Of a DNA stretch of 59,296 nucleotides, positions 1 to 7,807 are shown piece after piece. The translations under genes were made by a program, and so were the position numbers. The stretch lies in the IMG/VR virus record IMGVR_UViG_3300036781_000418, positions 283,296 through 342,591 of that record, one strand, 5' to 3'. This stretch comes from a virus. Below the pieces are notes generated by a model. The model ran no database searches. It worked only from the letters and a program-made list of their open reading frames with translations, and was not told where the DNA came from. Positions within the stretch are counted from its first letter, which is position 1. Every line of letters begins with the position of its first letter.

Positions 1-1496
1 ATGTTCGCGCCAGCACGGTCAATTGACAGCGCGGTGTCAATGGCGACACCGTTGTCGGCGTACCGAGTGATGGTGAAGTTGGAGCCAGAGTTGGTGCCAG
101 ATTCGGTAAGGTTGTTCTTACCTACACCCCAACGCAGCGAACCGTTCGTCGACATCGACAGCATCGCGGGCTGTGCAACCGCGGCCGTGTTAAGGCTGAT
201 GGACGGAGTGGCCTTTGAGATCACCAGGTCACCCACCATGGTGTCGCCAATCTTCTTAACGTAGGCACTATCGGTGAAGGTGGTAATGTCACTTGATACC
301 ACAGGTGTCGTCCCTGAAACTCGACCGAACCCATCACGCGCAAACTTAAGGAACGTTCCACCTCCACCGTCCAACAGCGACGCTAGGCTGAAAACGTTGG
401 AAATCAGGGTAAGGCCGGTGCCGGCTTGATAGGCGTTCTGCGCTGAGAACTGGACGAAGACCATAGGGTCCGTGCCGATCGTCGTGACCGTCGCCGTTTG
501 GGTCCAGCCAGTATCGCCGTTCACGGTACCTTGCTGCACAAACACGGCGGCCGAGTTCACCTCATCGATTGGTGAGATGGAATCCATGTCGGTCGAACGA
601 GTCCACGCGCCTGAAGCCACGACGTAGATGCCGTTGTCAGGCTGGTTCGTTTGGTTCTTGACCAGCACTCGATCGCCGACGTTCGCCACAACGGAGTCAA
701 TGGACTGCGAAGCCGACAGGGTGACGTTGCCGGTCGTCGCCAACTTTACTGGGTTCTTCCATGAGAAACCGGCGACGATGTTGTCGGCGTAGTCCTTCGT
801 CACCAGGTGCAGGCCAGACGTCGGAGTCGCTCCAGTCACGGGGTTGTTGAACGTCCAGTTGCCGGTGATCGTCTCGTTGCCGGCGTTACGTGACAGCAGG
901 GTGCCGTCCGTAACCTGTGACTCAAGGATCGTCAGCGCAGCCTGGTGCTGGGTAACTGAGCTCTGCGCGATACGACCATCGGCCAAGGTACCGGAAGTCA
1001 CCTGGTTGCCGTCGATAGCGATTGCGGTGGTCGTCACCGACGTTGTCCGACCCTTCGCGTCGATCGTCATGACTGGAACGGCTGAGGCTGTACCGTAGGT
1101 TCCAGCCGTCGCGACCGTTACCAGGTTCAAGGTAGACGATGAGGAGCTCAACGTACCGGCCACGTCACCCGTCACATTGAAGGTTGACGACGTCGAGGTC
1201 CAAGCCGTGCCGGTGTAGAAGTACAAGACATCGGTCGAGGTATTGTAAAATAGGTCGCCACGCAACGCCGCCGTTGGAAAGCTGGCTCCAGATGGGGCGG
1301 TGATTGCGTCCGACGACGCGACTCGTTCCCATGCGGCCGAGATGTAGCAGTACAGTCCGCGCAGTGTGACGTCCGAGTCGGTACGGAAGAACATCTCACC
1401 TTCGTTTGGACTGGCTGGGAAGGATCCCGTTGCCGAGGCAACCACCAAGTTAACGATGGTGCCGCCCTCACGCAGGGTGATGGTGTGGTAAAGCAT
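1..1496 (-). CDS. Tail fibre protein, 3' end outside window
   Basis: Reading from an ATG at 1496, the - strand frame stays open to base 1, about 498 codons, so the C-terminus lies beyond the window. The sequence is low in charge and rich in Ser, Thr, Gly and Val. It contains the NGIYVV...GAWTR block and the YVKKIGDTMVGDL segment that recur in tail-fibre and tail-collar proteins, where they form beta-rich shaft modules. An AAGGAG ribosome site lies just before the ATG, and a CTAAATAG late-promoter motif lies 22 bases upstream. The gene is divergent from the internal-protein gene at 1584. The fibre role rests on composition and these repeats; receptor specificity cannot be read. Confidence 0.8.
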   Translation of the reverse strand, partial: MLYHTITLREGGTIVNLVVASATGSFPASPNEGEMFFRTDSDVTLRGLYCYISAAWERVASSDAITAPSGASFPTAALRGDLFYNTSTDVLYFYTGTAWTSTSSTFNVTGDVAGTLSSSSSTLNLVTVATAGTYGTASAVPVMTIDAKGRTTSVTTTAIAIDGNQVTSGTLADGRIAQSSVTQHQAALTILESQVTDGTLLSRNAGNETITGNWTFNNPVTGATPTSGLHLVTKDYADNIVAGFSWKNPVKLATTGNVTLSASQSIDSVVANVGDRVLVKNQTNQPDNGIYVVASGAWTRSTDMDSISPIDEVNSAAVFVQQGTVNGDTGWTQTATVTTIGTDPMVFVQFSAQNAYQAGTGLTLISNVFSLASLLDGGGGTFLKFARDGFGRVSGTTPVVSSDITTFTDSAYVKKIGDTMVGDLVISKATPSISLNTAAVAQPAMLSMSTNGSLRWGVGKNNLTESGTNSGSNFTITRYADNGVAIDTALSIDRAGAN

Positions 1497-1517
1497 TAAG
1501 CGCTCCTTGTAGATCCC

Positions 1518-1525
1518 CTATTTAG
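1518..1525 (-). promoter_or_regulatory. Late promoter motif (CTAAATAG)
   Basis: A TAAATA core on the - strand ends 22 bases before the tail-fibre ATG. It resembles the T4 late -10 element TATAAATA. It forms a back-to-back pair with the motif at 1553. Confidence 0.55.
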
Positions 1526-1552
1526 GAAAAGCACACCGTTCGGCCGTCTCGT

Positions 1553-1560
1553 GTAAATAT
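1553..1560 (+). promoter_or_regulatory. Late promoter motif (GTAAATAT)
   Basis: A TAAATA core (1554-1559) lies 24 bases before the ATG at 1584. The spacing matches the other late motifs in the window. Confidence 0.55.
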
Positions 1561-1583
1561 CAAATCACATCTTTTGGCTAACC

Positions 1584-2582
1584 ATGCATAAGTTCACCAC
1601 AATTAACCAGCTCCTGAACGAGGCCGCCGGCGGTCGCAAGAAGGACGTTGACTATGAAGATGTCATGGTCAACAAGAAGCAGCCTAAGGGCACTCCAAAG
1701 CCGCCGAAGGGCACGCCCGTCGAGAAGGTGCTGGACCGCGTGGTGGCCAACCTTAAGTCCCACCAGGCCGGCGCGTTCAGCCGCCTGACCGCACGCTACG
1801 AGCGCTTGGACAAGGTCATGAAGAACATGATCAAGGCCCGTGACGACGTCAACGACAAGGTGCGTGGTGAACTTGAGGAGCTGTTCGACGCCGAAGACGA
1901 AGTGCTGACGCGCGTCGTGCAGACCGCCTCTTGGACGATCACGCTGTCTAAGTTCGTGGCTGGCGCCGACAAGCCACCGAAGATTACCAAGGAGTACGAG
2001 GACATCATCAAGGGGCTCATGGAGCTGATCGATGAGGAACTCGTGCCGAAGGCTGAAGAGATCATCAAGGCGTTCACGAAGGCGCTACCAGCCGATGACA
2101 CCCCAACCAAGCTGACCGTCAAGCCGGTTGGCGATAAGGCCGAGGACCTGTCCGAAGGGCTGCTGAAGCAGGCGAAGATCTGGCTGTCCAACTTCGTCTC
2201 CAAGATGAAGTCATGGTGCAAGTCCTACGACCGCAAGCTGGCGGACCTGAAAGCTGACTTCGCGGCGATCGAAGAAAAGCCGATCGCCGAAGCGGCTGAT
2301 TCCGCTCAAGCCAAGGTGGATGAGTACAACACCAAGAAGCTGGCTGATCAAGACAACTGGAAGGTCACCGACCGCGTCGGTGAAGAAGGTACTTGGAAGC
2401 TTGACGATCAGATGCTTACTGGAACTATCCTCGCAGTGAGCGAAGATTATCCATATCTCTTCCTTGTTGAAGTTGAGCAGGCAATGAACAAGGTCGGCCG
2501 CCGGTGGGTAGATGAGCCAGTCAAGGGAGATGAAAAGTACTTTGAGCTGGACGAATCACAGTGGGAACATTCCTATCATTAA
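1584..2582 (+). CDS. Putative packaged internal head protein
   Basis: This 332-aa protein is highly charged, Lys/Glu rich and predicted mostly helical. Its N-terminus, MHKFTTINQLLNEAAGG, resembles the capsid-targeting peptides of T4 internal proteins: a short amphipathic segment ending in a prohead-protease-like site (L-N-E before A14). A Lys/Pro stretch (residues about 33-46, repeats of KGTPKPPKGTP) follows, then long charged helices. The gene follows a late-promoter motif and is divergent from a tail fibre, which fits late expression. No enzymatic motif is visible. The packaging role is inferred from the N-terminus and promoter. A scaffold-like role is an alternative. Confidence 0.55.
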   Translation: MHKFTTINQLLNEAAGGRKKDVDYEDVMVNKKQPKGTPKPPKGTPVEKVLDRVVANLKSHQAGAFSRLTARYERLDKVMKNMIKARDDVNDKVRGELEELFDAEDEVLTRVVQTASWTITLSKFVAGADKPPKITKEYEDIIKGLMELIDEELVPKAEEIIKAFTKALPADDTPTKLTVKPVGDKAEDLSEGLLKQAKIWLSNFVSKMKSWCKSYDRKLADLKADFAAIEEKPIAEAADSAQAKVDEYNTKKLADQDNWKVTDRVGEEGTWKLDDQMLTGTILAVSEDYPYLFLVEVEQAMNKVGRRWVDEPVKGDEKYFELDESQWEHSYH

Positions 2583-2630
2583 CCTGAGAGCAAAAGCACT
2601 CATAGGTTTCTAACAACTTACAATCAACAT

Positions 2631-2701
2631 CTCACCGCCAATGGATTGGTCCGATCCCTCCGAAGGATTGGTGTCGGGTTCGAATCCCGACGGTGGGTCC
2701 A
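2631..2701 (+). tRNA. tRNA-Arg (anticodon CCG)
   Basis: A 71-nt cloverleaf can be folded by eye. The acceptor stem CTCACCG/CGGTGGG has 7 bp with one T-G pair. The anticodon stem GATCC/GGATT encloses loop CTCCGAA, with anticodon CCG at 2660-2662. The T arm TCGGG-TTCGAAT-CCCGA is canonical and CCA is encoded at 2699-2701. The D arm is unusually short (CCAA-TGGA-TTGG). It would read the Arg codon CGG. It lies directly upstream of, and probably in the same transcript as, the gene at 2716. Confidence 0.85.
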
Positions 2702-2715
2702 ACTGGAGATAGAAA

Positions 2716-2994
2716 ATGGCATTCATTCTTGAACAACTGCAGGCCCTGGCCGAAAAGAAGCGCGGTAAGAAGTGGAGCGCGGACGTTGAGACGAAGTGGG
2801 AACCTGAAGAGGGTTTCTTCGACGGCTCGGCTGGTAAGATCGCCAAGGGTCTCAAGGCCGCGAGCAAGGACCTGAAGCAGGCCATGTCGCGCCTGAACTT
2901 CTACGTCAACCGTGCTGGCAAGAAGCTGGACGACAAAGCCAAGGCCCGTCTGGACATGGCTAAGGAAAAGCTGAGCGCCTTGTATGAAGATTGA
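2716..2994 (+). CDS. DUF3175-like small basic protein
   Basis: This 92-aa basic protein matches my memory of the DUF3175 family: a W-S-x-x-V start (KKWSADVETKW), a glycine/aspartate turn (EEGFFDG), a KIAKGLK helix, then the hallmark SRLNFYVNRAGKKL and a closing K/R-rich helix ending LSALYED. The function of the family is unknown. A GGAG ribosome site sits between the tRNA 3' end and the ATG. The 3' end overlaps the next gene by 11 bases, so the two are probably translated together. Confidence 0.6.
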   Translation: MAFILEQLQALAEKKRGKKWSADVETKWEPEEGFFDGSAGKIAKGLKAASKDLKQAMSRLNFYVNRAGKKLDDKAKARLDMAKEKLSALYED

Positions 2995-3295
2995 TCAACT
3001 GCTTGAGGCCGAAGACAAGCCAAAATGGAAAACTAGATCAGTTGAGGCCGCGCTGAAAAACGGCTACAACGAAATCTCGGACTTCATGTCTGGAAAGCTT
3101 AACATCAAAGGCTTTGCCGACTTCATCTCCAACATGGCCATGAGCCAGACTGAAAATTCGCGTGAAGCACGCGTGAAGTCAAATCTAGAAACTGCCGCAA
3201 GGCACATCTACAAGCACCTCAAGAAGGAAGGCAAGTACTCGGAAGAGGAGCTTGACGACTTGATGGACGCCATTGAAGAATTGGAAGAATCATGA
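2984..3295 (+). CDS. Hypothetical with capsid-targeting-like N-terminus
   Basis: This 103-aa protein begins MKIDQLLEAEDK, nearly the same leader as the six paralogues at 51760-54570, with a predicted prohead-protease site after Glu8 (L-L-E before A). The rest is charged and helical (FMSGKLNIKGFADFISNMAMS, then KHLKKEGKYSEEELDDLMDAIEELE). No known domain is recognised. Its stop codon overlaps the start of the release-factor gene as ATGA, implying translational coupling. A packaged-protein role is inferred only from the leader. Confidence 0.55.
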   Translation: MKIDQLLEAEDKPKWKTRSVEAALKNGYNEISDFMSGKLNIKGFADFISNMAMSQTENSREARVKSNLETAARHIYKHLKKEGKYSEEELDDLMDAIEELEES

Positions 3296-3966
3296 AACGC
3301 ATCATTGAACTACGCGCCGCTGAAGGCGGCGAAGACAGCAAGCTGTTCGTCAAGGACCTTGCTTCAGCCTACATCAAGCTCGCGCAACGCGAAGGCTGAA
3401 CTACCCGCCTGGTGGACGATCGCCTGGGAGAGCTTCACCTTGAAGTCTCCGGCGACGATCTATCAGAGCTCAACAACGAGCCAGGCGGACACCGTATCCA
3501 GCGCATCCCACCGACCGAGCGTCGTGGCCGTGTGCACTCCTCCACCGTCACGGTGGCGGTCATTGATCCCAAGGAACGACGTACCATCGAGTACAACGAC
3601 CGAGACTTCAAACTCGAGTGGTACTCTGGAACGGGGGCGGGCGGTCAACACCGCAACAAGCACCAGAACTCCTGTCGCCTTACGCACCTCCAAACCAAGG
3701 AGGTCGCCACTGCCCAGTGCCGTTCACGTGAGAACTCCTTCGCCCAAGCGCAGTCCGAGCTGTTGGCAAGGCTGAACGGCTCGGCCCTCAGCTCCGACCT
3801 AAAGGAAGTTGCCCAGTTCCGTAAGGAGCAGGTCGGTTCAGGCGAACGTGGTGACAAGATCCGCACGTACCGCTTCCAAGACGACCAGGTGAAGGACCAC
3901 CGTACGGGGCAGACCGCCGTGTTGTCCAAGGTCATGCAAGGTAACTTCAGGTTGCTTTGGTCCTAA
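3292..3966 (+). CDS. RF1-like peptide chain release factor with in-frame UGA
   Basis: The start at 3292 overlaps the previous stop (ATGA). Codons 1-35 encode ELRAAEGGEDSKLFVKDL, matching the start of the RF1 core (EIRAGTGGDEAALFAGDL). A TGA at 3397-3399 interrupts the frame, which then resumes with no frame change and encodes the rest of the protein. That part has GGHRIQRIPPTE, with PPT at the place of the RF1 PxT stop-codon-reading motif, the catalytic GGQ (GTGAGGQHRNK) and RTYRFQDDQVKDHR. The N-terminal RF domain is absent. The TGA falls where RF1 proteins carry Trp (E. coli RRW). A GTG at 3412 could restart a 184-aa GGQ fragment. It could be recoding, readthrough control, reinitiation or a nonsense mutation. 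Confidence 0.75.
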
Positions 3967-3996
3967 GCTGGGGACGCTGACGATGTGGCGACGACC

Positions 3997-4002
3997 TATG
4001 AT
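3997..4002 (+). promoter_or_regulatory. -10-like element TATGAT
   Basis: TATGAT lies 6 bases before the ATG at 4009, so transcription from it would begin near that ATG and give a leaderless message. No convincing -35 is seen. Confidence 0.3.
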
Positions 4003-4008
4003 CATAGT

Positions 4009-4875
4009 ATGAACGCCCTCATCATCGGCTCCACCGCCATGTACCACTGGTTCCCAGACGCTCGGAAGCCGAAGGACCTTGACCTCCTAACGCCCGCCAA
4101 GATCGTCGGGAACCATGGTGACGTGTGCGTAGTCGATGCCCAGTGGCACGAGGCCGCTGAGGCAATCATGATGGCGTCGACCGACAAAGTCTTCGCCACG
4201 CCTAACGTCCTGCTGACCCTGAAGGTAGCCCACGCCCACTGGAACGTTGAGCACCAGAAGACGCTGTTCGACATCAAGTTCCTGCAGGACAAGGGTGCTG
4301 AGGTCATCGAGCACCTGTACCTTGCCCTGATTCCAGTGTTCACTGCGCGGTACGGCAAGAACAAGGTTACCGTGAACAAGCCCATGAGGGAGTTCTTTAC
4401 GGACGCGGTGCCACGTGCGTACGACCATGAGTGGCTGCACGAGAAGTTGGCCTTTCACGGTCGCCCAATCCACGAACGACTGCGTCCAGACATGGGCAAC
4501 GTCTGGTGCTCACGTGAACTGTTCGAGCGACTGTCCTACGATGACCAGTGCGCGTGCGCCCTTGAAGAGATCTTGGTGACCGCCGTTGAACGGCGAAACC
4601 TAACCACACACAGCAAACGAAGTGAACTGCTCTCCGCTGTGTACCTCGCTCACCACAAGCTCTGCACCACCATGGCGTCAGGCTGGTTCGCGCGGTTCAA
4701 CATCGAGCACCACCACGAACTTTTGATTAACCGGAGAATCCAATGGATGACACATCTAACCCAAGCCTTGTCGAGCTTGCCACCACCGACGCCCGGGGCT
4801 TTCTATCAGCCTTCCTTGAACGACAAAGTGAAGGTCGATGCAACACCCATGACGTCTACCAGTTCCAGCACCTGA
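4009..4875 (+). CDS. Nucleotidyltransferase-fold phage protein
   Basis: This protein of about 288 aa begins MNALIIGSTAMYHWFPDARKPKDLDLL. The G-S...K-D-x-D pattern is that of nucleotidyltransferase-fold proteins, where GS and DxD bind NTP and metal. A later D-I-K (KTLFDIKFL) could supply the third acidic residue. A GTG at 3985 would add 8 residues. I chose 4009 because a -10-like element sits just before it. The last 130 bases overlap the next gene in another frame, and this tail (Pro/Ser/Thr rich) looks less natural, so a shifted or mis-sequenced end is possible. The substrate is unknown. Confidence 0.5.
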   Translation: MNALIIGSTAMYHWFPDARKPKDLDLLTPAKIVGNHGDVCVVDAQWHEAAEAIMMASTDKVFATPNVLLTLKVAHAHWNVEHQKTLFDIKFLQDKGAEVIEHLYLALIPVFTARYGKNKVTVNKPMREFFTDAVPRAYDHEWLHEKLAFHGRPIHERLRPDMGNVWCSRELFERLSYDDQCACALEEILVTAVERRNLTTHSKRSELLSAVYLAHHKLCTTMASGWFARFNIEHHHELLINRRIQWMTHLTQALSSLPPPTPGAFYQPSLNDKVKVDATPMTSTSSST

Positions 4876-5108
4876 AGCATTGGGACGGGGTCGACGGCGT
4901 CTCCATCGAGCTTGTTCACTCCGAAGGTGGCGGTGAAGGCGAAGGTGAACACGTCGAACGCATCTTTGAGGTTGCCGCCAACGGCGCGGTAGTGTCGCAC
5001 ATCCGCGTGACTGGCTTCTACGCCTCGTACAACGGCACTGACTACAACGACGACTGGCACTTCGTCAAGCCACAAGAGGTGGTCGTAACGCAGTACGTCA
5101 AGTCGTAA
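4743..5108 (+). CDS. Hypothetical protein
   Basis: This 121-aa acidic protein has an unrecognised fold. It is preceded by CGGAGAATCC, a good ribosome site. It overlaps the 3' end of the gene at 4009 by 133 bases. Mid-protein it has a Gly/Glu run (SEGGGEGEGEHVERIFEV), then a beta-rich C-terminus (HIRVTGFYASYNGTDYNDDWHFVKPQEV). It is followed by a factor-independent terminator. Confidence 0.6.
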   Translation: MDDTSNPSLVELATTDARGFLSAFLERQSEGRCNTHDVYQFQHLKHWDGVDGVSIELVHSEGGGEGEGEHVERIFEVAANGAVVSHIRVTGFYASYNGTDYNDDWHFVKPQEVVVTQYVKS

Positions 5109-5127
5109 GCGGCTGAATCTGTAATAA

Positions 5128-5155
5128 ATAGGGGCGCTTTGCCCCTATTCCGTTT
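5128..5155 (+). terminator. Factor-independent terminator
   Basis: The stem ATAGGGGC/GCCCCTAT (8 bp) with a 5-nt loop is followed by TCCGTTTT. It separates the gene at 4743 from the late operon. Confidence 0.75.
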
Positions 5156-5162
5156 TCCAGGA

Positions 5163-5170
5163 CTAAATAG
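5163..5170 (+). promoter_or_regulatory. Late promoter motif (CTAAATAG)
   Basis: This is the same octamer as upstream of the fibre genes. It lies 60 bases before the ATG at 5230, directly after the terminator, where an operon promoter is expected. Confidence 0.5.
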
Positions 5171-5229
5171 AGGATTGATAGACCGCAAGAGATGCAGTAC
5201 GAGTCTAGCCGGCATATTGGGAGACATAG

Positions 5230-6117
5230 ATGAAGTTCATCATCGGGCTAGTGTTGGCCCTGGCGCCGCTGCTCATGGCCAACAGCCAGCAGGTCGTCAC
5301 AGTTTCGGGCATCGCAGTCCCGCCACACAGCAACGCGCCGCTGTTCACGCTCTACAGCGGCTCACCCAAAGGGGCCTACACCCGCCTCGCCGAAGACCTG
5401 CAACGGGTCTGTACGAACCTCAACATTCAAATCCAACCAACTGACGGTGCCGTTGCCAACATGAAGGCCCTCTCCGACGAGCAGGTCATTCGTACCGGGG
5501 TCCGCATCGCCTTCGCGCAGCAGGACGTCGTCGTGGCCTTGTCTGGTCAGGGTTACCCAGCGCCGAAGGTCGTCATGCCGCTCTACAACGAGGACGTAAA
5601 CGTGCTCGTCAACGTCGGCTCCCACATCGGTTCGTTGAGGGACCTCAACGGCAAGCGAGTCGCGGTCGGTAAGCCTGGTTCCGGCAACTGGCAGACCGCC
5701 AAGACGATCCGTGAAGAGCTGAAGATCAACTGGATTCCAGTTGAACAGTCCCCAGACGAGTCCATCCTTGGGCTCCTAACCGGTGAGGTGGACGCCATGA
5801 TCCTAACCTCCGGTCACCCAATCAAGCTCTTCTCCGAGCTGAGCGGCAACATGCGTAGCCTCATTACCATGCTGCCAACCACCGAACTCAAGAGCTACTC
5901 CACCGTCGAGAAGCTCCCAGCGAACACGTATCTTTGGCAACCTACCGAAGTTGAGATGAAGTCGACCAGATCGCTGCTGATCGCCGCTTCAGGCACAACT
6001 CAAGCCGAGATGAACGAGGTGCTGATGTGCGTCTCGTCCAACAAGGAGGTGCTGAAGAAGCTCGGCCATCCTGCATGGAACCAGGTGACCTTTCCAACCA
6101 CTAAGAGATCCAAGTAA
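5230..6117 (+). CDS. TAXI-type periplasmic solute-binding protein
   Basis: This 295-aa protein has an N-terminal hydrophobic segment (FIIGLVLALAPLLMA), a signal peptide or releasable anchor. It then follows the TAXI family of TRAP-transporter binding proteins: YSGSPKGAYTRLAEDL, TDGAVANMKAL, IAFAQQDVV, LNGKRVAVGKPGSGNW, ILGLLTGEVDAMI. In bacteria these bind small acids in the periplasm for uptake. The start is supported by GGGAG. The next gene begins directly after the stop. No transporter membrane subunit is nearby. With two holin-like genes downstream, a role in lysis timing or superinfection is possible but inferred. Confidence 0.7.
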   Translation: MKFIIGLVLALAPLLMANSQQVVTVSGIAVPPHSNAPLFTLYSGSPKGAYTRLAEDLQRVCTNLNIQIQPTDGAVANMKALSDEQVIRTGVRIAFAQQDVVVALSGQGYPAPKVVMPLYNEDVNVLVNVGSHIGSLRDLNGKRVAVGKPGSGNWQTAKTIREELKINWIPVEQSPDESILGLLTGEVDAMILTSGHPIKLFSELSGNMRSLITMLPTTELKSYSTVEKLPANTYLWQPTEVEMKSTRSLLIAASGTTQAEMNEVLMCVSSNKEVLKKLGHPAWNQVTFPTTKRSK

Positions 6118-6819
6118 ATGAGCGACAAGTCCCCACTCGACACCGTCAGCGAGGTGTTCCAGGTTCTTCAGGATATTTCAGACAAGCTGACCATCGTACG
6201 GATCATCACCGTGCTCGTGGTCGGGCTGATGGCGACTGGACTGTCCATGCTGTACGAGAACCGTGCTACCCTGTTTCAGACGGCCTTCGTGCGGGTGACT
6301 GGAGATCCTGAACCAAAGGCGGGCTGGGCCATCTCGGACGAGACTCAGAAGCAGCTCAACAACTTCGTGACGTCCGTCGACCTAGTGAACTTCGTCACGG
6401 TGGTTGAGGTCGACCTAAAGAAGAACGTCCGTTGGCCGCGCTACGTCTTCTTCGACGACACGGAAGGCCAGCAGACGAAGGACCAGATCCTTGGCGTCCT
6501 GCCGCAGTCCATGTTTGACTACGACCAGAAGAACACGACCCAGATGGTCTCAGTGCTCCAGAACGAGTTCACCTGCGTTCGACTGCAGGACACTAACTAC
6601 CAACGCACCGTGCCAAACCTGGCCAAGAAGGTGCCGATCATCTGCCGCATCGCCATTCCACCGTTCTACAACAAGTTTGCCGGCTACATCGACATTGGCC
6701 TAAACCAAGCCCCAACGAAGTACGAGCTGGATTCTCTACGGATTGAGGCAACTCGACTCGCCGTGGAAATCTACCTCCGTGACGTCGTGAAGAAACCGGT
6801 CGGTTACCCGCTTAACTGA
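6118..6819 (+). CDS. T4 T-holin-like membrane protein, copy 1
   Basis: This 233-aa protein starts at the base after the previous stop. It has a short charged N-terminus, one membrane segment (residues about 29-46, IITVLVVGLMATGLSML) and a large C-terminal domain, presumably periplasmic. This is the architecture of T4 holin T (218 aa). The end, with ICRIAIPPFYNKFAGYIDIGL and LRIEATRLAVEIYLRDVV, resembles the T4 T pattern SCPYF..IYAGTITMYW...LESICAQAARIL. The neighbour at 6878 is a clear paralogue. One may be the holin and the other an antagonist; which is which is not visible. Confidence 0.55.
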   Translation: MSDKSPLDTVSEVFQVLQDISDKLTIVRIITVLVVGLMATGLSMLYENRATLFQTAFVRVTGDPEPKAGWAISDETQKQLNNFVTSVDLVNFVTVVEVDLKKNVRWPRYVFFDDTEGQQTKDQILGVLPQSMFDYDQKNTTQMVSVLQNEFTCVRLQDTNYQRTVPNLAKKVPIICRIAIPPFYNKFAGYIDIGLNQAPTKYELDSLRIEATRLAVEIYLRDVVKKPVGYPLN

Positions 6820-6849
6820 GCAAATCCAGTCATCCCGGCCCATAGCTCC

Positions 6850-6857
6850 ATAAATAT
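6850..6857 (+). promoter_or_regulatory. Late promoter motif (ATAAATAT)
   Basis: CATAAATATCCTT is the closest match in the window to the T4 late promoter (TATAAATACTCCT). It ends 21 bases before the ATG at 6878, so the second holin-like gene can be expressed on its own. Confidence 0.6.
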
Positions 6858-6877
6858 CCTTGTAACTCGGAGCTAAC

Positions 6878-7549
6878 ATGGACTACAAGAAGGCACTGCC
6901 GCTAATCGACAAGTTTCTTGGATGGGTGTCCATCAAGCGCGTGGTCATGCTCGCGCTGATCATCGTGGTGTGCATCACCACCCAGACGATCTTTGAGAAC
7001 CGGGCGCAGCTCAGCGAGGGTATCGCGGACCGTGGCAAGGAGCACAACGTGTTCGACGCCCCGATCAAGCTATCGAAGAACTCGGAAGAGGCGATCAAGA
7101 ACCTCGTGAACAACCACTCAGAGATCCTGCTGGCGACCGTCATGTCTGTGAACATGCGCGCCCTGCAGCGGACCCCAGTCTTCTTCTACTCTGGCGACGC
7201 ACAGGTCACGAAGATGATTGACGGTCAGCTCTCCCAGCGCACTGGAACCCTCCCAATCTTTACGCACGATGAGAAGGCCGACGGCGAGATCGTCGGCCTT
7301 ATGAACGGGGACTTCTCCTGCGTTAAATACTCGGACACCGTGAACGCCTCCATCTTCCCATCGCTGGTCGGGAAGGTAAAGCTGCTCTGCCGTGTTGGTC
7401 TTCCACCGTACAAGGGTAACTTCTCTGGGTACATCTCCTTGCTGGTGATGGACTTGAGCGGTCCGTACAAGGAAGACGAGATCCGCCTTGAGCTTACCAA
7501 GGTCGCTACCGACATCTACCTGTCCGATGTCGTCGGCAAGCAACGTTAA
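6878..7549 (+). CDS. T4 T-holin-like membrane protein, copy 2
   Basis: This 223-aa paralogue of the protein at 6118 has a cytoplasmic N-terminus (DYKKALPLIDKFLGWVSIKR), one membrane helix (VVMLALIIVVCITTQTIF) and a C-terminal domain. Shared blocks are FENRAQL (YENRATL in copy 1), FSCVKYSDT, LLCRVGLPPYKGNFSGYISL and IRLELTKVATDIYLSDVV. A conserved Cys pair (F[ST]CV and CR) could form a disulfide in the periplasm. It has a CGGAG ribosome site and its own late-promoter motif. Its holin role is inferred from resemblance to T4 T and its late operon. Confidence 0.55.
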   Translation: MDYKKALPLIDKFLGWVSIKRVVMLALIIVVCITTQTIFENRAQLSEGIADRGKEHNVFDAPIKLSKNSEEAIKNLVNNHSEILLATVMSVNMRALQRTPVFFYSGDAQVTKMIDGQLSQRTGTLPIFTHDEKADGEIVGLMNGDFSCVKYSDTVNASIFPSLVGKVKLLCRVGLPPYKGNFSGYISLLVMDLSGPYKEDEIRLELTKVATDIYLSDVVGKQR

Positions 7550-7569
7550 GGACAGATAAGGTCCACACC

Positions 7570-7782
7570 ATGCACATGGGAATGATTCCACTTCTACTGC
7601 TGTTCATTACCGTCATTGGGGTGGTCGGCATCGTGCTGTATCGTACCATCTGGTGCCGCCTGTTTCGCCATCCGACTAACGACCGTCGTGAAGCGGAGCT
7701 TGACTTTGAAGGTCGAGACCGCCGTCGCGGCAACCGCACTGGAACGGCCGCAGACCGCAAGGACACAGTTCCCACGCCCTAA
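7570..7782 (+). CDS. Small single-pass membrane protein
   Basis: This 70-aa protein has one strong N-terminal hydrophobic helix (MIPLLLLFITVIGVVGIVLY) followed by a highly charged Arg-rich tail. It is the last gene of the late operon, behind the two holin-like genes, so a lysis accessory role such as an inner-membrane spanin or antiholin is possible. No specific family is recognised. ATG 7570 or 7576 could be the start. Confidence 0.55.
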   Translation: MHMGMIPLLLLFITVIGVVGIVLYRTIWCRLFRHPTNDRREAELDFEGRDRRRGNRTGTAADRKDTVPTP

Positions 7783-7807
7783 ATAGGACTCACGTTGAAT
7801 CTAAGGT

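Noticed and set aside
3397-3399. UGA as selenocysteine codon
   Set aside because: No SECIS-like hairpin is seen directly after it, and release factors are not selenoproteins; Trp is the residue at this place in RF1.
7779-7786. CTAAATAG at the end of the small membrane gene
   Set aside because: It overlaps the stop codon and is followed within 25 bases by a strong terminator, so it is unlikely to serve a gene.
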